From Pseudomonas persica (lineage in GTDB: Bacteria; Pseudomonadota; Gammaproteobacteria; Pseudomonadales; Pseudomonadaceae), in assembly GCF_900291015.1 (NCBI RefSeq), contig NZ_OLKL01000047.1, positions 89,489 to 153,488 on the forward strand: 64,000 nt of DNA, in the 5' to 3' direction. The position numbers and the translations under genes are program-made. Shown here one piece after another: positions 40,618-49,816 of this stretch; positions within the stretch are counted from its first letter, which is position 1, and each line of letters opens with the position of its first letter. Below the pieces are notes generated by a model. The model saw nothing but the letters and a program-made list of their open reading frames with translations. It did not search any database and had not been told where the DNA came from.

Positions 40618-41083
40618 ACTCGATATTCAACGGGCCACGGGCGCTGCCGCCCCGGATGACAGCGCCTTCCGCCGCTGGTGCGAACTGGCCCTGCGCCAGC
40701 GCAGCGCCGACTCGGAAATGACCATTCGCCTGGTCGACGAAGCCGAAGGCCGCGAGCTGAACCACACCTACCGGCACAAGGACTACGCGACCAATGTGCT
40801 GTCGTTCCCGGCCGACGTACCCGATGACCTGCTCGATATCCCGCTGCTGGGCGACCTGGTGATCTGCGTACCGGTGGTCGAGCGCGAAGCCGCCGAACAA
40901 GGCAAGTCGCTGGAAGCGCACTGGGCACACCTGGTCATCCACGGTTGCCTGCATCTGCTCGGCTACGACCACATCGAGGATGAGGAAGCCGAGGAAATGG
41001 AAGGCCTGGAACGGGAATTGCTGGCAGAACTGGGTCACCCCGACCCGTATGCCGACGATGAAACCGACACTATCACACACTGA
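40610..41083 (+). CDS. ybeY: Endoribonuclease YbeY
   Basis: YbeY is a zinc-dependent RNase needed for 16S rRNA 3'-end maturation and ribosome quality control. The 157-residue product has the metal motif HGCLHLLGYDH near residue 110 and NHTYRHKDYATNVLSF near 50. Translationally coupled to ybeZ by an eight-base overlap. corC starts 25 bases after its stop. Confidence 0.95.
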   Translation: MLELDIQRATGAAAPDDSAFRRWCELALRQRSADSEMTIRLVDEAEGRELNHTYRHKDYATNVLSFPADVPDDLLDIPLLGDLVICVPVVEREAAEQGKSLEAHWAHLVIHGCLHLLGYDHIEDEEAEEMEGLERELLAELGHPDPYADDETDTITH

Positions 41084-41108
41084 TACACGAAGGATCACGA
41101 GAACCGCC

Positions 41109-41948
41109 ATGAGCGAAGATCGATCGAGCAACGGGCAGAAGTCCTGGCTGGGTAAACTGACCCAGGCTTTTGCCCATGAGCCGAAAAACCGCCAGCAACT
41201 CCTTGAGCTGCTGCGCGAAGCCCATCAGAACAAACTGCTGGACAGCGAAGCGCTGACCATCGTCGAAGGCGCCATCCAGGTGGCCGACCTGCAAGTTCGC
41301 GACATCATGGTGCCGCGTTCGCAGATGATCAGCATCAAGGCCAGCCAGTCGCCGCGCGAATTCCTGCCGGCGGTGATCGACGCCGCGCACTCGCGCTACC
41401 CGGTGATCGGCGAAAGCCACGACGATGTGCTCGGGATCCTGCTCGCCAAAGACCTGCTGCCGCTGATCCTCAAGGAGAACGGCGACAGCTTCAACATCAA
41501 GGACCTGCTGCGCCCGGCCACTTTCGTGCCCGAGTCCAAGCGCCTGAACGTGCTGCTGCGCGAGTTCCGCGCCAACCATAACCACATGGCCATCGTCATC
41601 GACGAGTATGGCGGCGTGGCCGGCCTGGTGACCATCGAGGACGTGCTGGAGCAGATCGTTGGCGACATCGAGGACGAGCACGACGTCGAGGAAGACAGCT
41701 ACATCAAGCCGCTGCCCAGCGGTGACTTCCTGGTCAAGGCGCTTACCCCGATCGAGAACTTCAACGAATTCTTCGACAGCGAATTCTCCGATGACGAGTT
41801 CGACACGGTCGGCGGCCTGGTGATGAGTGCCTTCGGCCACTTGCCCAAGCGTAACGAAACCACCGAGATCGGGTCTTACAAGTTCCGGATTCTCAACGCC
41901 GACAGCCGGCGGATACACTTGCTGCGTCTGACCCCGATCAGCCGTTAA
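41109..41948 (+). CDS. corC: CorC/YbeX-type CBS-domain protein
   Basis: The 279-residue protein has a CBS pair (RDIMVPRSQMISIKA and YPVIGESHDDVLGILLAKDLL, then IVIDEYGGVAGLVTIEDVLE) and a C-terminal CorC/HlyC domain (DEFDTVGGLVMSAFGHLPKR). It is linked to magnesium and cobalt homeostasis and belongs to the ybeZ-ybeY-ybeX operon. ATG 41109 is followed closely by lnt, eight bases after its stop. No membrane helices are visible, so it is cytoplasmic. Confidence 0.92.
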   Translation: MSEDRSSNGQKSWLGKLTQAFAHEPKNRQQLLELLREAHQNKLLDSEALTIVEGAIQVADLQVRDIMVPRSQMISIKASQSPREFLPAVIDAAHSRYPVIGESHDDVLGILLAKDLLPLILKENGDSFNIKDLLRPATFVPESKRLNVLLREFRANHNHMAIVIDEYGGVAGLVTIEDVLEQIVGDIEDEHDVEEDSYIKPLPSGDFLVKALTPIENFNEFFDSEFSDDEFDTVGGLVMSAFGHLPKRNETTEIGSYKFRILNADSRRIHLLRLTPISR

Positions 41949-41956
41949 GGACAAAC

Positions 41957-43474
41957 ATGCGTTGGATCACCCGCCCCGGCTGGCCCGGTAACCTGCTGGC
42001 CCTGGCGGCCGGTGCCTCCACCCTCCTGGCCTTGGCGCCGTTCGACATCTGGCCATTGGCCGTGTTGTCCATCGCCCTGCTCTACCTTGGCCTGCGCGAG
42101 CTCAGCCCGCGCCAGGCCATGTGGCGCGGCTGGTGGTTCGGCTTCGGCCTGTACGGTGCCGGCACCTGGTGGATCTATGTCAGCATGAACACCTACGGCG
42201 GCGCCTCGCCGCTGCTGGCGATCCTGCTGTTGTTGGCGTTTTTTGCTGCCCTGGCCTGGTTCTTTGCCTTGCCCACCTGGCTGTGGGCACGCTGGTTGCG
42301 CCGCACCGAAGCACCACTGGCCGATGCCCTGTGCTTCGCCGCCCTGTGGCTGCTGCAAGAGGCCTTCCGCGGCTGGTTCCTGACCGGTTTCCCCTGGCTC
42401 TACGCCGGCTACAGCCAGCTGGACGGCCCGCTGGCTGGCCTGGCACCGCTGGGCGGCGTGTGGCTGATTTCCTTCACCCTGGCCCTGACTGCCGCCCTGC
42501 TGTGCAACCTGCACCGCCTGCGCGCCCGCCCCGCTTTCCTGGCGGTGGGCTGCCTGCTGTTGCTGGGCCCGTGGGTGCTGGGCCTGGTGCTCAAGGGGCA
42601 TGCCTGGACCAAGCCGGCAGGTGACCCACTGAAGGTGGCGGCCATCCAGGGCAACGTCGAGCAGGACCTGAAATGGGACCCGGCGCACATCGACGCGCAA
42701 CTGGCCCTGTACCGTGACCTGAGCTTCAGTTCCAGGCCGGTAGACCTGCTGGTGTGGCCGGAAACCGCGGTGCCAGTGCTCAAGGACCAGGCCCAGGGCT
42801 ATATCGACCTGATGGGCCGGTTCGCCGCCGAGCGGCATTCGGCGCTGATCACCGGCGTGCCGGTGCGTGAAGTGGTGCACCACCAGCGCCGCTACTACAA
42901 CGGCATCACCGTCACCGGTGAAGGCGATGGCACCTACCTCAAGCAGAAGCTGGTGCCGTTTGGCGAGTATGTGCCGCTGCAGGACATGCTGCGTGGCCTG
43001 ATCGAGTTCTTCAACCTGCCCATGTCGGACTTCGCCCGCGGGCCGGAAGACCAACCGCTGCTGCAGGCCAAGGGTTACCAGATTGCGCCGTACATCTGCT
43101 ACGAAGTGGTCTACCCCGAATTCGCTGCGGGCCTGGCGGCGCGCAGCGACCTGCTGCTGACCATCAGCAACGACACCTGGTTCGGCACCTCGATCGGCCC
43201 GTTGCAGCACCTGCAGATGGCGCAGATGCGCGCGCTGGAAGCCGGGCGCTGGATGATCCGCGCCACCAACAACGGCGTTACCGCGCTAATCGACCCGTTT
43301 GGCCGCATTACCACGCAGGTGCCACAGTTCCAGCAGGCGGTACTGTATGGCGAGGTAGTGCCGATGCAGCAGCTGACGCCGTACCTGCAATGGCGTTCGT
43401 GGCCGCTGGCGATTATCTGTGCATTGCTGCTGGGTTGGGCATTGCTGGCGGGGCGCATTGCCAGGACTGTTTGA
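41957..43474 (+). CDS. lnt: Apolipoprotein N-acyltransferase
   Basis: Lnt adds the third acyl chain to lipoproteins at the periplasmic side of the inner membrane. The 505-residue protein has about six N-terminal membrane helices and a nitrilase domain with the catalytic triad: glutamate in VWPETAVPV, lysine in KQKLVPFGEY and cysteine in PYICYEVVYP. NDTWFG and ARWMIRATNNG-like stretches complete the site. It ends the ybeZ operon. Confidence 0.95.
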   Translation: MRWITRPGWPGNLLALAAGASTLLALAPFDIWPLAVLSIALLYLGLRELSPRQAMWRGWWFGFGLYGAGTWWIYVSMNTYGGASPLLAILLLLAFFAALAWFFALPTWLWARWLRRTEAPLADALCFAALWLLQEAFRGWFLTGFPWLYAGYSQLDGPLAGLAPLGGVWLISFTLALTAALLCNLHRLRARPAFLAVGCLLLLGPWVLGLVLKGHAWTKPAGDPLKVAAIQGNVEQDLKWDPAHIDAQLALYRDLSFSSRPVDLLVWPETAVPVLKDQAQGYIDLMGRFAAERHSALITGVPVREVVHHQRRYYNGITVTGEGDGTYLKQKLVPFGEYVPLQDMLRGLIEFFNLPMSDFARGPEDQPLLQAKGYQIAPYICYEVVYPEFAAGLAARSDLLLTISNDTWFGTSIGPLQHLQMAQMRALEAGRWMIRATNNGVTALIDPFGRITTQVPQFQQAVLYGEVVPMQQLTPYLQWRSWPLAIICALLLGWALLAGRIARTV

Positions 43475-43486
43475 GCTCTCCTGTAC

Positions 43487-43572
43487 CGGCCTCTTCGCGG
43501 GTAAACCCGCTCCCACAGGTTCTCCACCGCTCTCGAAGCCTGTGGGAGCGGGTTCCCCCGCGAAGAGGCCGG
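43487..43572. repeat. Inverted REP pair between lnt and the DUF218 gene
   Basis: CCGGCCTCTTCGCGGGTAAA and the inverted CCTGTGGGAGCGGGTTCCCC, 20 bases apart. Confidence 0.88.
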
Positions 43573-43589
43573 CACAGGCAGTACAGGTT

Positions 43590-44351
43590 TCAATAGAACA
43601 GCCGATACCCCACCAACCCCACCACCTCGTTGAGCAACTGCCCGCTCTGCCACATCGCCCGGCTCTCCGGCAGCAACCCGCCAAACGGCCGCGCATGATC
43701 GTGCCCGAGGAACCCGACCGGCGCCGGCACCACCTCGAACCCCGCCTGCTCGAAACTCCAGCGCGAGCGCTGCATGTGCCAGGCTTGGGTCACCACGACC
43801 ACCCGGCGAATCCCCAACGGCTGCAGCACCTTGGCCGTAAGCCGGGCATTCTCCCAGGTCGTGCGGCTGCCCTCTTCCCGCCATTTCACCTCGACGCCGA
43901 AATCTTCATGCAGGCGATCAGCCATCAACCGCGCCTCGCTCGGCGGCGTGCCATAGTGCAACCCGCCGCTGGTCAGCACCGGCAAGCCCGATGCCTTGGC
44001 CAGCCGCGCGGCAAAGCGCATGCGCTCCAGTGCCGTGGCCGTGGGCTGGTCGCCGCCGCCCCAGGCCAGGTCACCCCGCTCACGCCCCGCGCCCAACACC
44101 ACGATGGCATCCGCCCGGCTTGCCAGGGCGGCCCAATCGCTTACCGCCAGCGGCGCTTCCGTCTCCAATACACGGGCGGTTTCCTGCACCACCAGCGGCA
44201 GGCTCATCAACCACAGGCCACCAAGGCCCACGGCAAAGCACAGCGCTGCCAGCCTGGGCCGGCGGCGGTGCAGCCACCACGCCACAAGCAGCAGCAGGAA
44301 CAGGACACCTGGCGGCATCAGCCATTGTTTGACGAAGAATCGGATCGGCAT
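43590..44351 (-). CDS. DUF218/YdcF-like membrane protein (ElyC type)
   Basis: The 253-residue protein has two N-terminal membrane helices (PPGVLFLLLLVAWWL and LAALCFAVGLGGLWL) and a periplasmic DUF218 domain with IVVLGAGRERG, LTSGGLHYG, ENARLTAKVL and VVVTQAWHMQRSRW. ElyC-like proteins act in envelope biogenesis, and E. coli ElyC affects peptidoglycan assembly. AGGAGG stands eight bases before ATG 44351, which decides the start over the GTG at 44360. Convergent with lnt. Confidence 0.85.
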   Translation of the reverse strand: MPIRFFVKQWLMPPGVLFLLLLVAWWLHRRRPRLAALCFAVGLGGLWLMSLPLVVQETARVLETEAPLAVSDWAALASRADAIVVLGAGRERGDLAWGGGDQPTATALERMRFAARLAKASGLPVLTSGGLHYGTPPSEARLMADRLHEDFGVEVKWREEGSRTTWENARLTAKVLQPLGIRRVVVVTQAWHMQRSRWSFEQAGFEVVPAPVGFLGHDHARPFGGLLPESRAMWQSGQLLNEVVGLVGYRLFY

Positions 44352-44487
44352 TGGCCACACCTCCTTGGCAGGCGTGCAGCCTAGAAGGATCGACGCCGGT
44401 CAACAAGGGTGCGGCCGGCGCCGATCGTGAGCTGTGCTAATTGTGAAGAACCGGCGCGCGATAGCCTGCGCCTGGCGTCCTGAACGG

Positions 44488-44802
44488 CTAGCGATGTGGC
44501 AGCGTCCTGGATCTCGCCGTGCTGGCGGGGCGTTTCTTGTCCTTGAGCCAGATGATCTTGGCCGATGTCGGCTCCGCTTGCGGGTAATTGCCGGCACAGG
44601 CGTTGTGGCGCTCCGGGAGGGAATCCAGGTAGGCCTTGATCAATTCGAACTCTGCGTGGCTCAGGCCACGCAACTCCAGCTCGGCTGGCATCTCGTCGCG
44701 CAATCGCACCGAGGTTCTGGCCACTTCCAGCGCCAGGCCCAGCCGGTCGATCAGGCGTTCGTATAGCTCCGGTCTGATTGCGGGTAGCTGCGTCTCTCCC
44801 AT
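44488..44802 (-). CDS. Hypothetical protein, 104 residues
   Basis: I do not recognise this protein. It is soluble, helical and rich in R, L and E (RLIDRLGLALEVARTSVRLRD), with a basic tail ending RSRTLPHR. ATG 44802 has GAGGTG six to nine bases upstream. Its neighbours are the DUF218 gene and leuS, with which it diverges across 227 bases. Codon use resembles the surrounding genes, so I keep it as real. Confidence 0.6.
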   Translation of the reverse strand: MGETQLPAIRPELYERLIDRLGLALEVARTSVRLRDEMPAELELRGLSHAEFELIKAYLDSLPERHNACAGNYPQAEPTSAKIIWLKDKKRPASTARSRTLPHR

Positions 44803-44906
44803 CCGTTCACCTCATTGAAGATAAGAATATCTCCCCCCACTCCTGAGCTTAGCGTCGCTGCAAAAAGCAGCCGTGTGCCGCGACCAGCGGGCATTCGCAA
44901 CGAAGG

Positions 44907-44991
44907 TTTCCCACGATACACGGCGCTGCTGTATGCTACGGCGTTCACTCTAAACGACACCGGAGTGCCGGACGCAGCGAGGTTCCGCTGC
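44907..44991 (+). promoter_or_regulatory. Probable leuS promoter and a small leader hairpin
   Basis: TTTCCC (44907) and TATGCT (44932-44937) could serve as -35 and -10. Downstream, GCAGCG AGGTTC CGCTGC (44974-44991) forms a 6-bp stem in the untranslated leader, about 40 bases before the leuS ATG. No T-run follows it, so termination is not expected. Weak evidence. Confidence 0.35.
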
Positions 44992-45029
44992 CTGGAACAA
45001 GGTCTCTTCCCTCTCAGCAAAAAGTAGCC

Positions 45030-47636
45030 ATGCACGAACAATACACGCCCCGTGATATCGAAGCCGCCGCCCAGAAGTTCTGGGACGAGCAACAATCGTT
45101 CGCTGTTACCGAACAGCCAGGCAAGGACACCTACTACTGCCTGTCGATGTTCCCGTACCCGAGCGGCAAGCTACACATGGGCCACGTGCGCAACTACACC
45201 ATCGGTGACGTGATTGCCCGCTACCAGCGCATGCTGGGCAAGAACGTGCTGCAGCCGATGGGCTGGGACGCTTTCGGCATGCCCGCGGAAAACGCGGCGA
45301 TGAAGAACAACGTCGCCCCGGCCAAGTGGACGTACGAAAACATCGACTACATGAAGACCCAGCTCAAGAGCCTGGGCCTGGCCATCGACTGGGCACGTGA
45401 AGTCACCACCTGCAAGCCCGACTACTATCGTTGGGAGCAGTGGCTGTTCACCCGCCTGTTCGAGAAAGGCATCATCTATCGCAAGAACGGTACCGTGAAC
45501 TGGGACCCGGCGGACCAGACCGTACTGGCCAACGAGCAGGTCATCGACGGCCGTGGCTGGCGTTCGGGCGCGCTGATCGAGAAGCGCGAAATCCCGATGT
45601 ACTACTTCCGCATCACCGACTACGCCGACGAGCTGCTGGAAAGCCTCGACGAGCTGCCGGGCTGGCCTGAGCAGGTCAAGACCATGCAGCGCAACTGGAT
45701 CGGCAAGTCGCGCGGCATGGAAGTGCAGTTCCCGTACGACCTGGCCAGCATCGGCCACGAAGGCACCCTCAAGGTCTTCACCACCCGTCCCGACACACTG
45801 ATGGGCGCCACCTACGTCGCCGTCGCCGCCGAGCACCCGCTGGCCACCCAGGCCGCCCAGGGCAACCCGGCGCTGCAGGCGTTCATCGACGAGTGCAAGA
45901 GCGGCAGCGTTGCCGAAGCCGACATGGCCACCCAGGAGAAGAAGGGCATGGCCACTTCCCTGCTGGTCGAGCACCCGCTGACCGGCGAGAAGCTGCCGGT
46001 ATGGGTCGCCAACTACGTGCTGATGCACTACGGCGATGGCGCCGTGATGGCCGTGCCAGCCCACGACGAGCGCGACTTCGAGTTCGCCCACAAGTACAAC
46101 CTGCCGGTCAAGGCCGTGGTGCGCACCAGCGCTGGCGATGAAGTCGGCAGCGAGTGGCTGGCCGCCTATGGCGAGCACGGCCAGCTGATCAACTCCGGCG
46201 AGTTCGACGGCCTGGACTTCGCCGGGGCCTTCGACGCTATCGAGGCCGCCCTGATCCGCAAGGAGCTGGGCAAGTCGCGTACCCAGTTCCGCCTGCGCGA
46301 CTGGGGTATCAGCCGCCAGCGCTACTGGGGCTGCCCGATCCCGATCATCCACTGCCCGTCCTGCGGCGATGTACCGGTGCCGGAAGACCAGTTGCCGGTC
46401 ACCCTGCCGGAGAACGTGGTGCCGGACGGTGCCGGTTCGCCGCTGGCGCGCATGCCTGAGTTCTACGAGTGCAGCTGCCCGAAATGCGGCACTGCGGCCA
46501 AGCGCGAAACCGACACCATGGACACCTTCGTCGAGTCGTCCTGGTACTTCGCCCGCTACGCCTCGCCGAACTACGACGCTGGCATGGTCGACCCGAAAGC
46601 GGCCAACCACTGGCTGCCGGTCGACCAGTACATCGGTGGTATCGAACACGCCATCCTGCACCTGCTGTACGCGCGCTTCTTCCACAAGCTGATGCGTGAC
46701 GAAGGCCTGGTTACCTCGAACGAGCCGTTCAAGAACCTGCTGACCCAGGGCATGGTGGTCGCCGAAACCTACTACCGTGTGGCCAGCAACGGCGGCAAGG
46801 ACTGGTTCAACCCGGCCGATGTCGAGATCGAGCGCGATGCCAAGGCCAAGATCATTGGCGCCCGCCTGAAGACCGACGGCCTGCCGGTGGAAATCGGTGG
46901 CACCGAAAAGATGTCGAAGTCGAAGAACAACGGTGTCGATCCGCAATCGATGATCGACCAGTACGGCGCCGACACCTGCCGCCTGTTCATGATGTTCGCC
47001 TCGCCGCCTGACATGAGCCTGGAATGGTCCGACTCCGGCGTCGAGGGCGCCAGCCGCTTCCTGCGCCGCGTCTGGCGCCTGGCCCAGGCCCATGTGGCCC
47101 AAGGCCTGCCGGGCAAGCTGGATGTCGCCGCCCTGGACGACGCGCAGAAGGTCATCCGCCGCGCCATCCACGCCGCCATCAAGCAGGCCAGCACCGACGT
47201 CGGCCAGTTCCACAAGTTCAACACCGCCATCGCCCAGGTGATGACCGTGATGAACGTGCTGGAAAAGGCCCCGCAGGCCACTGAACAGGACCGTGCCCTG
47301 CTGCAGGAAGGCCTCGAGGCCGTCACCCTGCTGCTGGCACCGATCACCCCGCACATTTCCCACGAGCTGTGGCAACAGCTGGGCCACCAGCAGGCCGTCA
47401 TCGACGCCAACTGGCCAGCCGTCGACGAGGCAGCCCTGGTACAGGACACCGTCACCCTGGTGGTGCAGGTCAACGGCAAGCTGCGTGGCCAGGTCGAAAT
47501 GCCGGCCGCCGCCAGCCGTGAAGAAATCGAAGCCGCCGCGCGCAGCAACGAGAATGTCCTGCGCTTCATCGATGGCCTGACCATCCGCAAGGTCATCGTG
47601 GTGCCGGGCAAGCTGGTCAACATCGTCGCCAACTGA
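45030..47636 (+). CDS. leuS: Leucyl-tRNA synthetase
   Basis: This 868-residue class I synthetase charges tRNA-Leu. The HIGH-type motif is YPSGKLHMGHVRNY near residue 43, the KMSKS loop is EKMSKSKNNGVDP near 630, and the editing domain (DTLMGATYVAVAAEH, and ERDFEFAHKYNLPV with the conserved aspartate) lies between them. A zinc-knuckle-like CPSCG ... CPKCG pair lies near residues 440-490. lptE follows by 61 bases across a GC-rich hairpin, so leuS-lptE-holA is probably one operon. Confidence 0.98.
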   Translation: MHEQYTPRDIEAAAQKFWDEQQSFAVTEQPGKDTYYCLSMFPYPSGKLHMGHVRNYTIGDVIARYQRMLGKNVLQPMGWDAFGMPAENAAMKNNVAPAKWTYENIDYMKTQLKSLGLAIDWAREVTTCKPDYYRWEQWLFTRLFEKGIIYRKNGTVNWDPADQTVLANEQVIDGRGWRSGALIEKREIPMYYFRITDYADELLESLDELPGWPEQVKTMQRNWIGKSRGMEVQFPYDLASIGHEGTLKVFTTRPDTLMGATYVAVAAEHPLATQAAQGNPALQAFIDECKSGSVAEADMATQEKKGMATSLLVEHPLTGEKLPVWVANYVLMHYGDGAVMAVPAHDERDFEFAHKYNLPVKAVVRTSAGDEVGSEWLAAYGEHGQLINSGEFDGLDFAGAFDAIEAALIRKELGKSRTQFRLRDWGISRQRYWGCPIPIIHCPSCGDVPVPEDQLPVTLPENVVPDGAGSPLARMPEFYECSCPKCGTAAKRETDTMDTFVESSWYFARYASPNYDAGMVDPKAANHWLPVDQYIGGIEHAILHLLYARFFHKLMRDEGLVTSNEPFKNLLTQGMVVAETYYRVASNGGKDWFNPADVEIERDAKAKIIGARLKTDGLPVEIGGTEKMSKSKNNGVDPQSMIDQYGADTCRLFMMFASPPDMSLEWSDSGVEGASRFLRRVWRLAQAHVAQGLPGKLDVAALDDAQKVIRRAIHAAIKQASTDVGQFHKFNTAIAQVMTVMNVLEKAPQATEQDRALLQEGLEAVTLLLAPITPHISHELWQQLGHQQAVIDANWPAVDEAALVQDTVTLVVQVNGKLRGQVEMPAAASREEIEAAARSNENVLRFIDGLTIRKVIVVPGKLVNIVAN

Positions 47637-47697
47637 TGGCAACACCCGCCCGCACCCGCTGCGGGCGGGCGGAACAGGCCCACAAGGGAGCAACAAC

Positions 47698-48303
47698 ATG
47701 ATCAAACGCAATTTGCTGGTAATCGGCCTGGCGGTCATGCTCAGCGCCTGCGGTTTCCAGCTGCGCGGCACCGGCTCCACCGAGCTGAGCGTGAAGGAAA
47801 TGGACGTCAGCGCACGCAACGCCTACGGCCCGACCGTGGTTCAGCTGCGTGAAGTACTGGAGCGTAGCGGCGTCAACGTGCACGCTGGCGCACCTTACCG
47901 TCTGGTGCTGACCAACGAGCAGGAGCGCGAGCGCTCCGCGACCTACAACAGTGGCAACCGTACCGCCGAGTACGAGCTGACCACCGTGCTGAACTACAGC
48001 ATCCAGGGCCTGAACAACCTGGAGCTGATGAGCGACAAGCTGGAAGTGCGCAAGATCTACCTGCGTGATGGCTCGAACATCACCGGCTCCGAGCAGGAAG
48101 CCAACCGCGCCCGTGAAGAAATGCGTCGCGACCTGGTCAACGCCATGGTCGTTCGCCTGCAGATGCTGACCCCGTCCCAGCTGGACGAGTTGCAGCGTCA
48201 AGCCGACGAGCGTGCCAAGGCCGAAGCCGCTGCGCTGGAGGCCGCTCGCCGCCAGCAGGCCGAAACGCCTCAGCAGTCGCCACTGGAAGTACCGGGCAAC
48301 TAA
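47698..48303 (+). CDS. lptE: LPS-assembly lipoprotein LptE
   Basis: LptE plugs the outer-membrane LPS translocon LptD. The 201-residue product has a lipoprotein signal peptide with lipobox LSAC (cysteine near 19), then GFQLRGTGSTELSVKEMDV and the typical domain with EYELTTVLNYSIQG. The C-terminal coiled tail (LDELQRQADERAKAEAAALE) is rich in A, E and Q. Its place between leuS and holA is conserved. AGGGAG lies before the ATG. Confidence 0.93.
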   Translation: MIKRNLLVIGLAVMLSACGFQLRGTGSTELSVKEMDVSARNAYGPTVVQLREVLERSGVNVHAGAPYRLVLTNEQERERSATYNSGNRTAEYELTTVLNYSIQGLNNLELMSDKLEVRKIYLRDGSNITGSEQEANRAREEMRRDLVNAMVVRLQMLTPSQLDELQRQADERAKAEAAALEAARRQQAETPQQSPLEVPGN

Positions 48304-48342
48304 GCCCGAGCGGGGTACCTTCGGGTGCCCCGCCTGTTCCCC

Positions 48343-49380
48343 ATGAAGCTCGCACCCGCCCAACTCAACAAGCACCTGCAAGGCGCCCTGGCACCGGTCT
48401 ACGTGGTCAGCGGCGACGACCCGCTGCTGTGCCAGGAAGCCGCCGACGCCATCCGCAACGCCGCACGCCAGCAGGGCTTCGACGAACGCCAGGTATTCAG
48501 TGCCGACGCCAACTTCGACTGGGGCACCCTGCTCCAGGCCGGCGCCAGCCTGTCCCTGTTCGCCCAGCGCCGCCTGCTGGAATTGCGCCTGCCCTCGGGC
48601 AAGCCCGGTGACAAAGGCGCCGCCGCGTTGATGGAATACTGTGCCAACCCCGCCGAGGACACCCTGCTGCTGGTCAGCCTGCCCAAGCTCGATGGCAGTG
48701 CGCAGAAGACCAAGTGGGGCAAGGCGCTGATAGAAGGCCCCCATTGCCAGTTCATCCAGATCTGGCCGGTGGATGTGCATCAGCTACCGCAGTGGATCAA
48801 CCAGCGCCTGCAGCAGGCCGGCCTGTCGGCACAGCGAGACGCCGTCGACCTGATCGCCGCACGTGTGGAAGGCAACCTGCTGGCTGCCGCGCAAGAGATC
48901 GAAAAGCTCAAGCTGCTCGCCGAAGGTAACCAGATCACCGTGGAGACCGTGCAGGCCGCTGTCGCCGACAGCGCCCGCTTCGATGTCTTCGGCCTGGTCG
49001 ATGCCATTCTCAATGGCGAAGCCGCGCATGCCCTGCGCATGCTCGATGGCTTGCGTGGTGAAGGCGTGGAGCCACCGGTGATCCTCTGGGCCCTGGCCCG
49101 TGAGCTGCGTCAGCTGGCCGGGCTGGCCCAGCAGTTCAGCCAGGGCGTACCGCTGGACAAAGCCTTCAGCCAGGCCCGCCCGCCGGTCTGGGACAAGCGC
49201 CGTCCGCTGGTCAGCAAGGCCCTGCAGCGCCTGTCGGCGCAGCGCTGGGCGCAGTTGCTGCAGGATGCCCAGCGTATCGATGCACAGATCAAAGGCCAGG
49301 CCGAGGGTTCGCCGTGGACTGGCCTGGCGCGCCTGGCGCTGCTGATGGCCGGCCAGCGCCTGGCGCTGCCCCCCGAGTAA
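48343..49380 (+). CDS. holA: DNA polymerase III delta subunit
   Basis: HolA is the clamp-loader subunit that opens the beta clamp. The 345-residue protein has AQLNKHLQGALAPVYVVSGD at the start, LLLVSLPKLDGSAQKTKWGK in the middle and the C-terminal collar domain with KRRPLVSKALQRLSAQRW. ATG 48343 gives the usual start (MKLAPAQLNKHLQ); an upstream extension is not supported. It closes leuS-lptE-holA, and a REP pair follows its stop codon. Confidence 0.95.
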   Translation: MKLAPAQLNKHLQGALAPVYVVSGDDPLLCQEAADAIRNAARQQGFDERQVFSADANFDWGTLLQAGASLSLFAQRRLLELRLPSGKPGDKGAAALMEYCANPAEDTLLLVSLPKLDGSAQKTKWGKALIEGPHCQFIQIWPVDVHQLPQWINQRLQQAGLSAQRDAVDLIAARVEGNLLAAAQEIEKLKLLAEGNQITVETVQAAVADSARFDVFGLVDAILNGEAAHALRMLDGLRGEGVEPPVILWALARELRQLAGLAQQFSQGVPLDKAFSQARPPVWDKRRPLVSKALQRLSAQRWAQLLQDAQRIDAQIKGQAEGSPWTGLARLALLMAGQRLALPPE

Positions 49381-49386
49381 CTGCCC

Positions 49387-49474
49387 CCTGTGGGAGCGGG
49401 TTTACCCGCGAAGAATTCGACGCGGTGTATGGCACCGGCTTCGCCGGTGTTCGCGGGTGAACCCGCTCCCACAC
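49387..49474. repeat. Inverted REP pair after holA
   Basis: CCTGTGGGAGCGGGTTTACC and the inverted GGTGAACCCGCTCCCACA enclose a GGCACCGGCTTCGCCGGTG hairpin. Confidence 0.85.
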
Positions 49475-49591
49475 GGCCGGCGTTTGCCTGAAGCTCAGCG
49501 CCGTGGTCTCGACCATATAGACAATCAATTGGCCGCCACCCACCCAGGGCCCTACAGTGCGCCGGAACCCACCCAACCCGGGAACCCCGCC

Positions 49592-49756
49592 ATGAGCAAA
49601 AAGCCGAAAAAGCACGGCCCCAACAAGGCCAAGTCGATCATCGCCCAACCGCTGTTCCGCTGCCGCCAGGAACGACCGAACAAGGGCAAAGGCAGCTACC
49701 GCCGCGAAGCCTTCCAATCGAGAGATTGGGAGGCTTCCTACTTTTTGGCAGCATGA
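49592..49756 (+). CDS. arfA: Alternative ribosome-rescue factor ArfA with a terminator inside its frame
   Basis: The 54-residue basic product ends in KGKGSYRREAFQSRDWEASY, the motif of ArfA, which binds stalled ribosomes lacking a stop codon and recruits RF2 to release the peptide. The coding sequence between codons 39 and 49 is a 14-bp hairpin followed by CTACTTTTT, an intrinsic terminator (49706-49746). Transcripts ending there have no stop codon, so ArfA would be made only if trans-translation fails, as shown for other ArfA genes. The last residues, YFLAA, lie past the hairpin. GGGAA lies 8 bases before ATG 49592. Single gene. Confidence 0.92.
   Translation: MSKKPKKHGPNKAKSIIAQPLFRCRQERPNKGKGSYRREAFQSRDWEASYFLAA
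49706..49746 (+). terminator. Intrinsic terminator within the arfA reading frame
   Basis: GAAGCCTTCCAATC (49706-49719) pairs with GATTGGGAGGCTTC (49724-49737) over 14 bp with a single G-U pair and a GAGA loop; CTACTTTTT follows. It lies before the TGA of arfA, so transcripts that stop here are non-stop mRNAs. The GAGA loop is of the GNRA type. Confidence 0.85.
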
Positions 49757-49816
49757 AAGCATCGAAAGCGCAGGCATGATATGGTCTTCACCTGACCTGC
49801 AATTCTGGATCTGTGC

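Noticed and set aside
44815..45027. 70-codon frame just before leuS
   Set aside because: It contains the probable leuS promoter and leader hairpin, and no plausible ribosome site stands before it.
45171..47819. 882-codon open frame opposite leuS, the longest antisense frame
   Set aside because: It is the mirror of a long GC-rich gene. Its composition shows runs of H, V, D, G and L from complementary codons and no domain, and leuS is certain.
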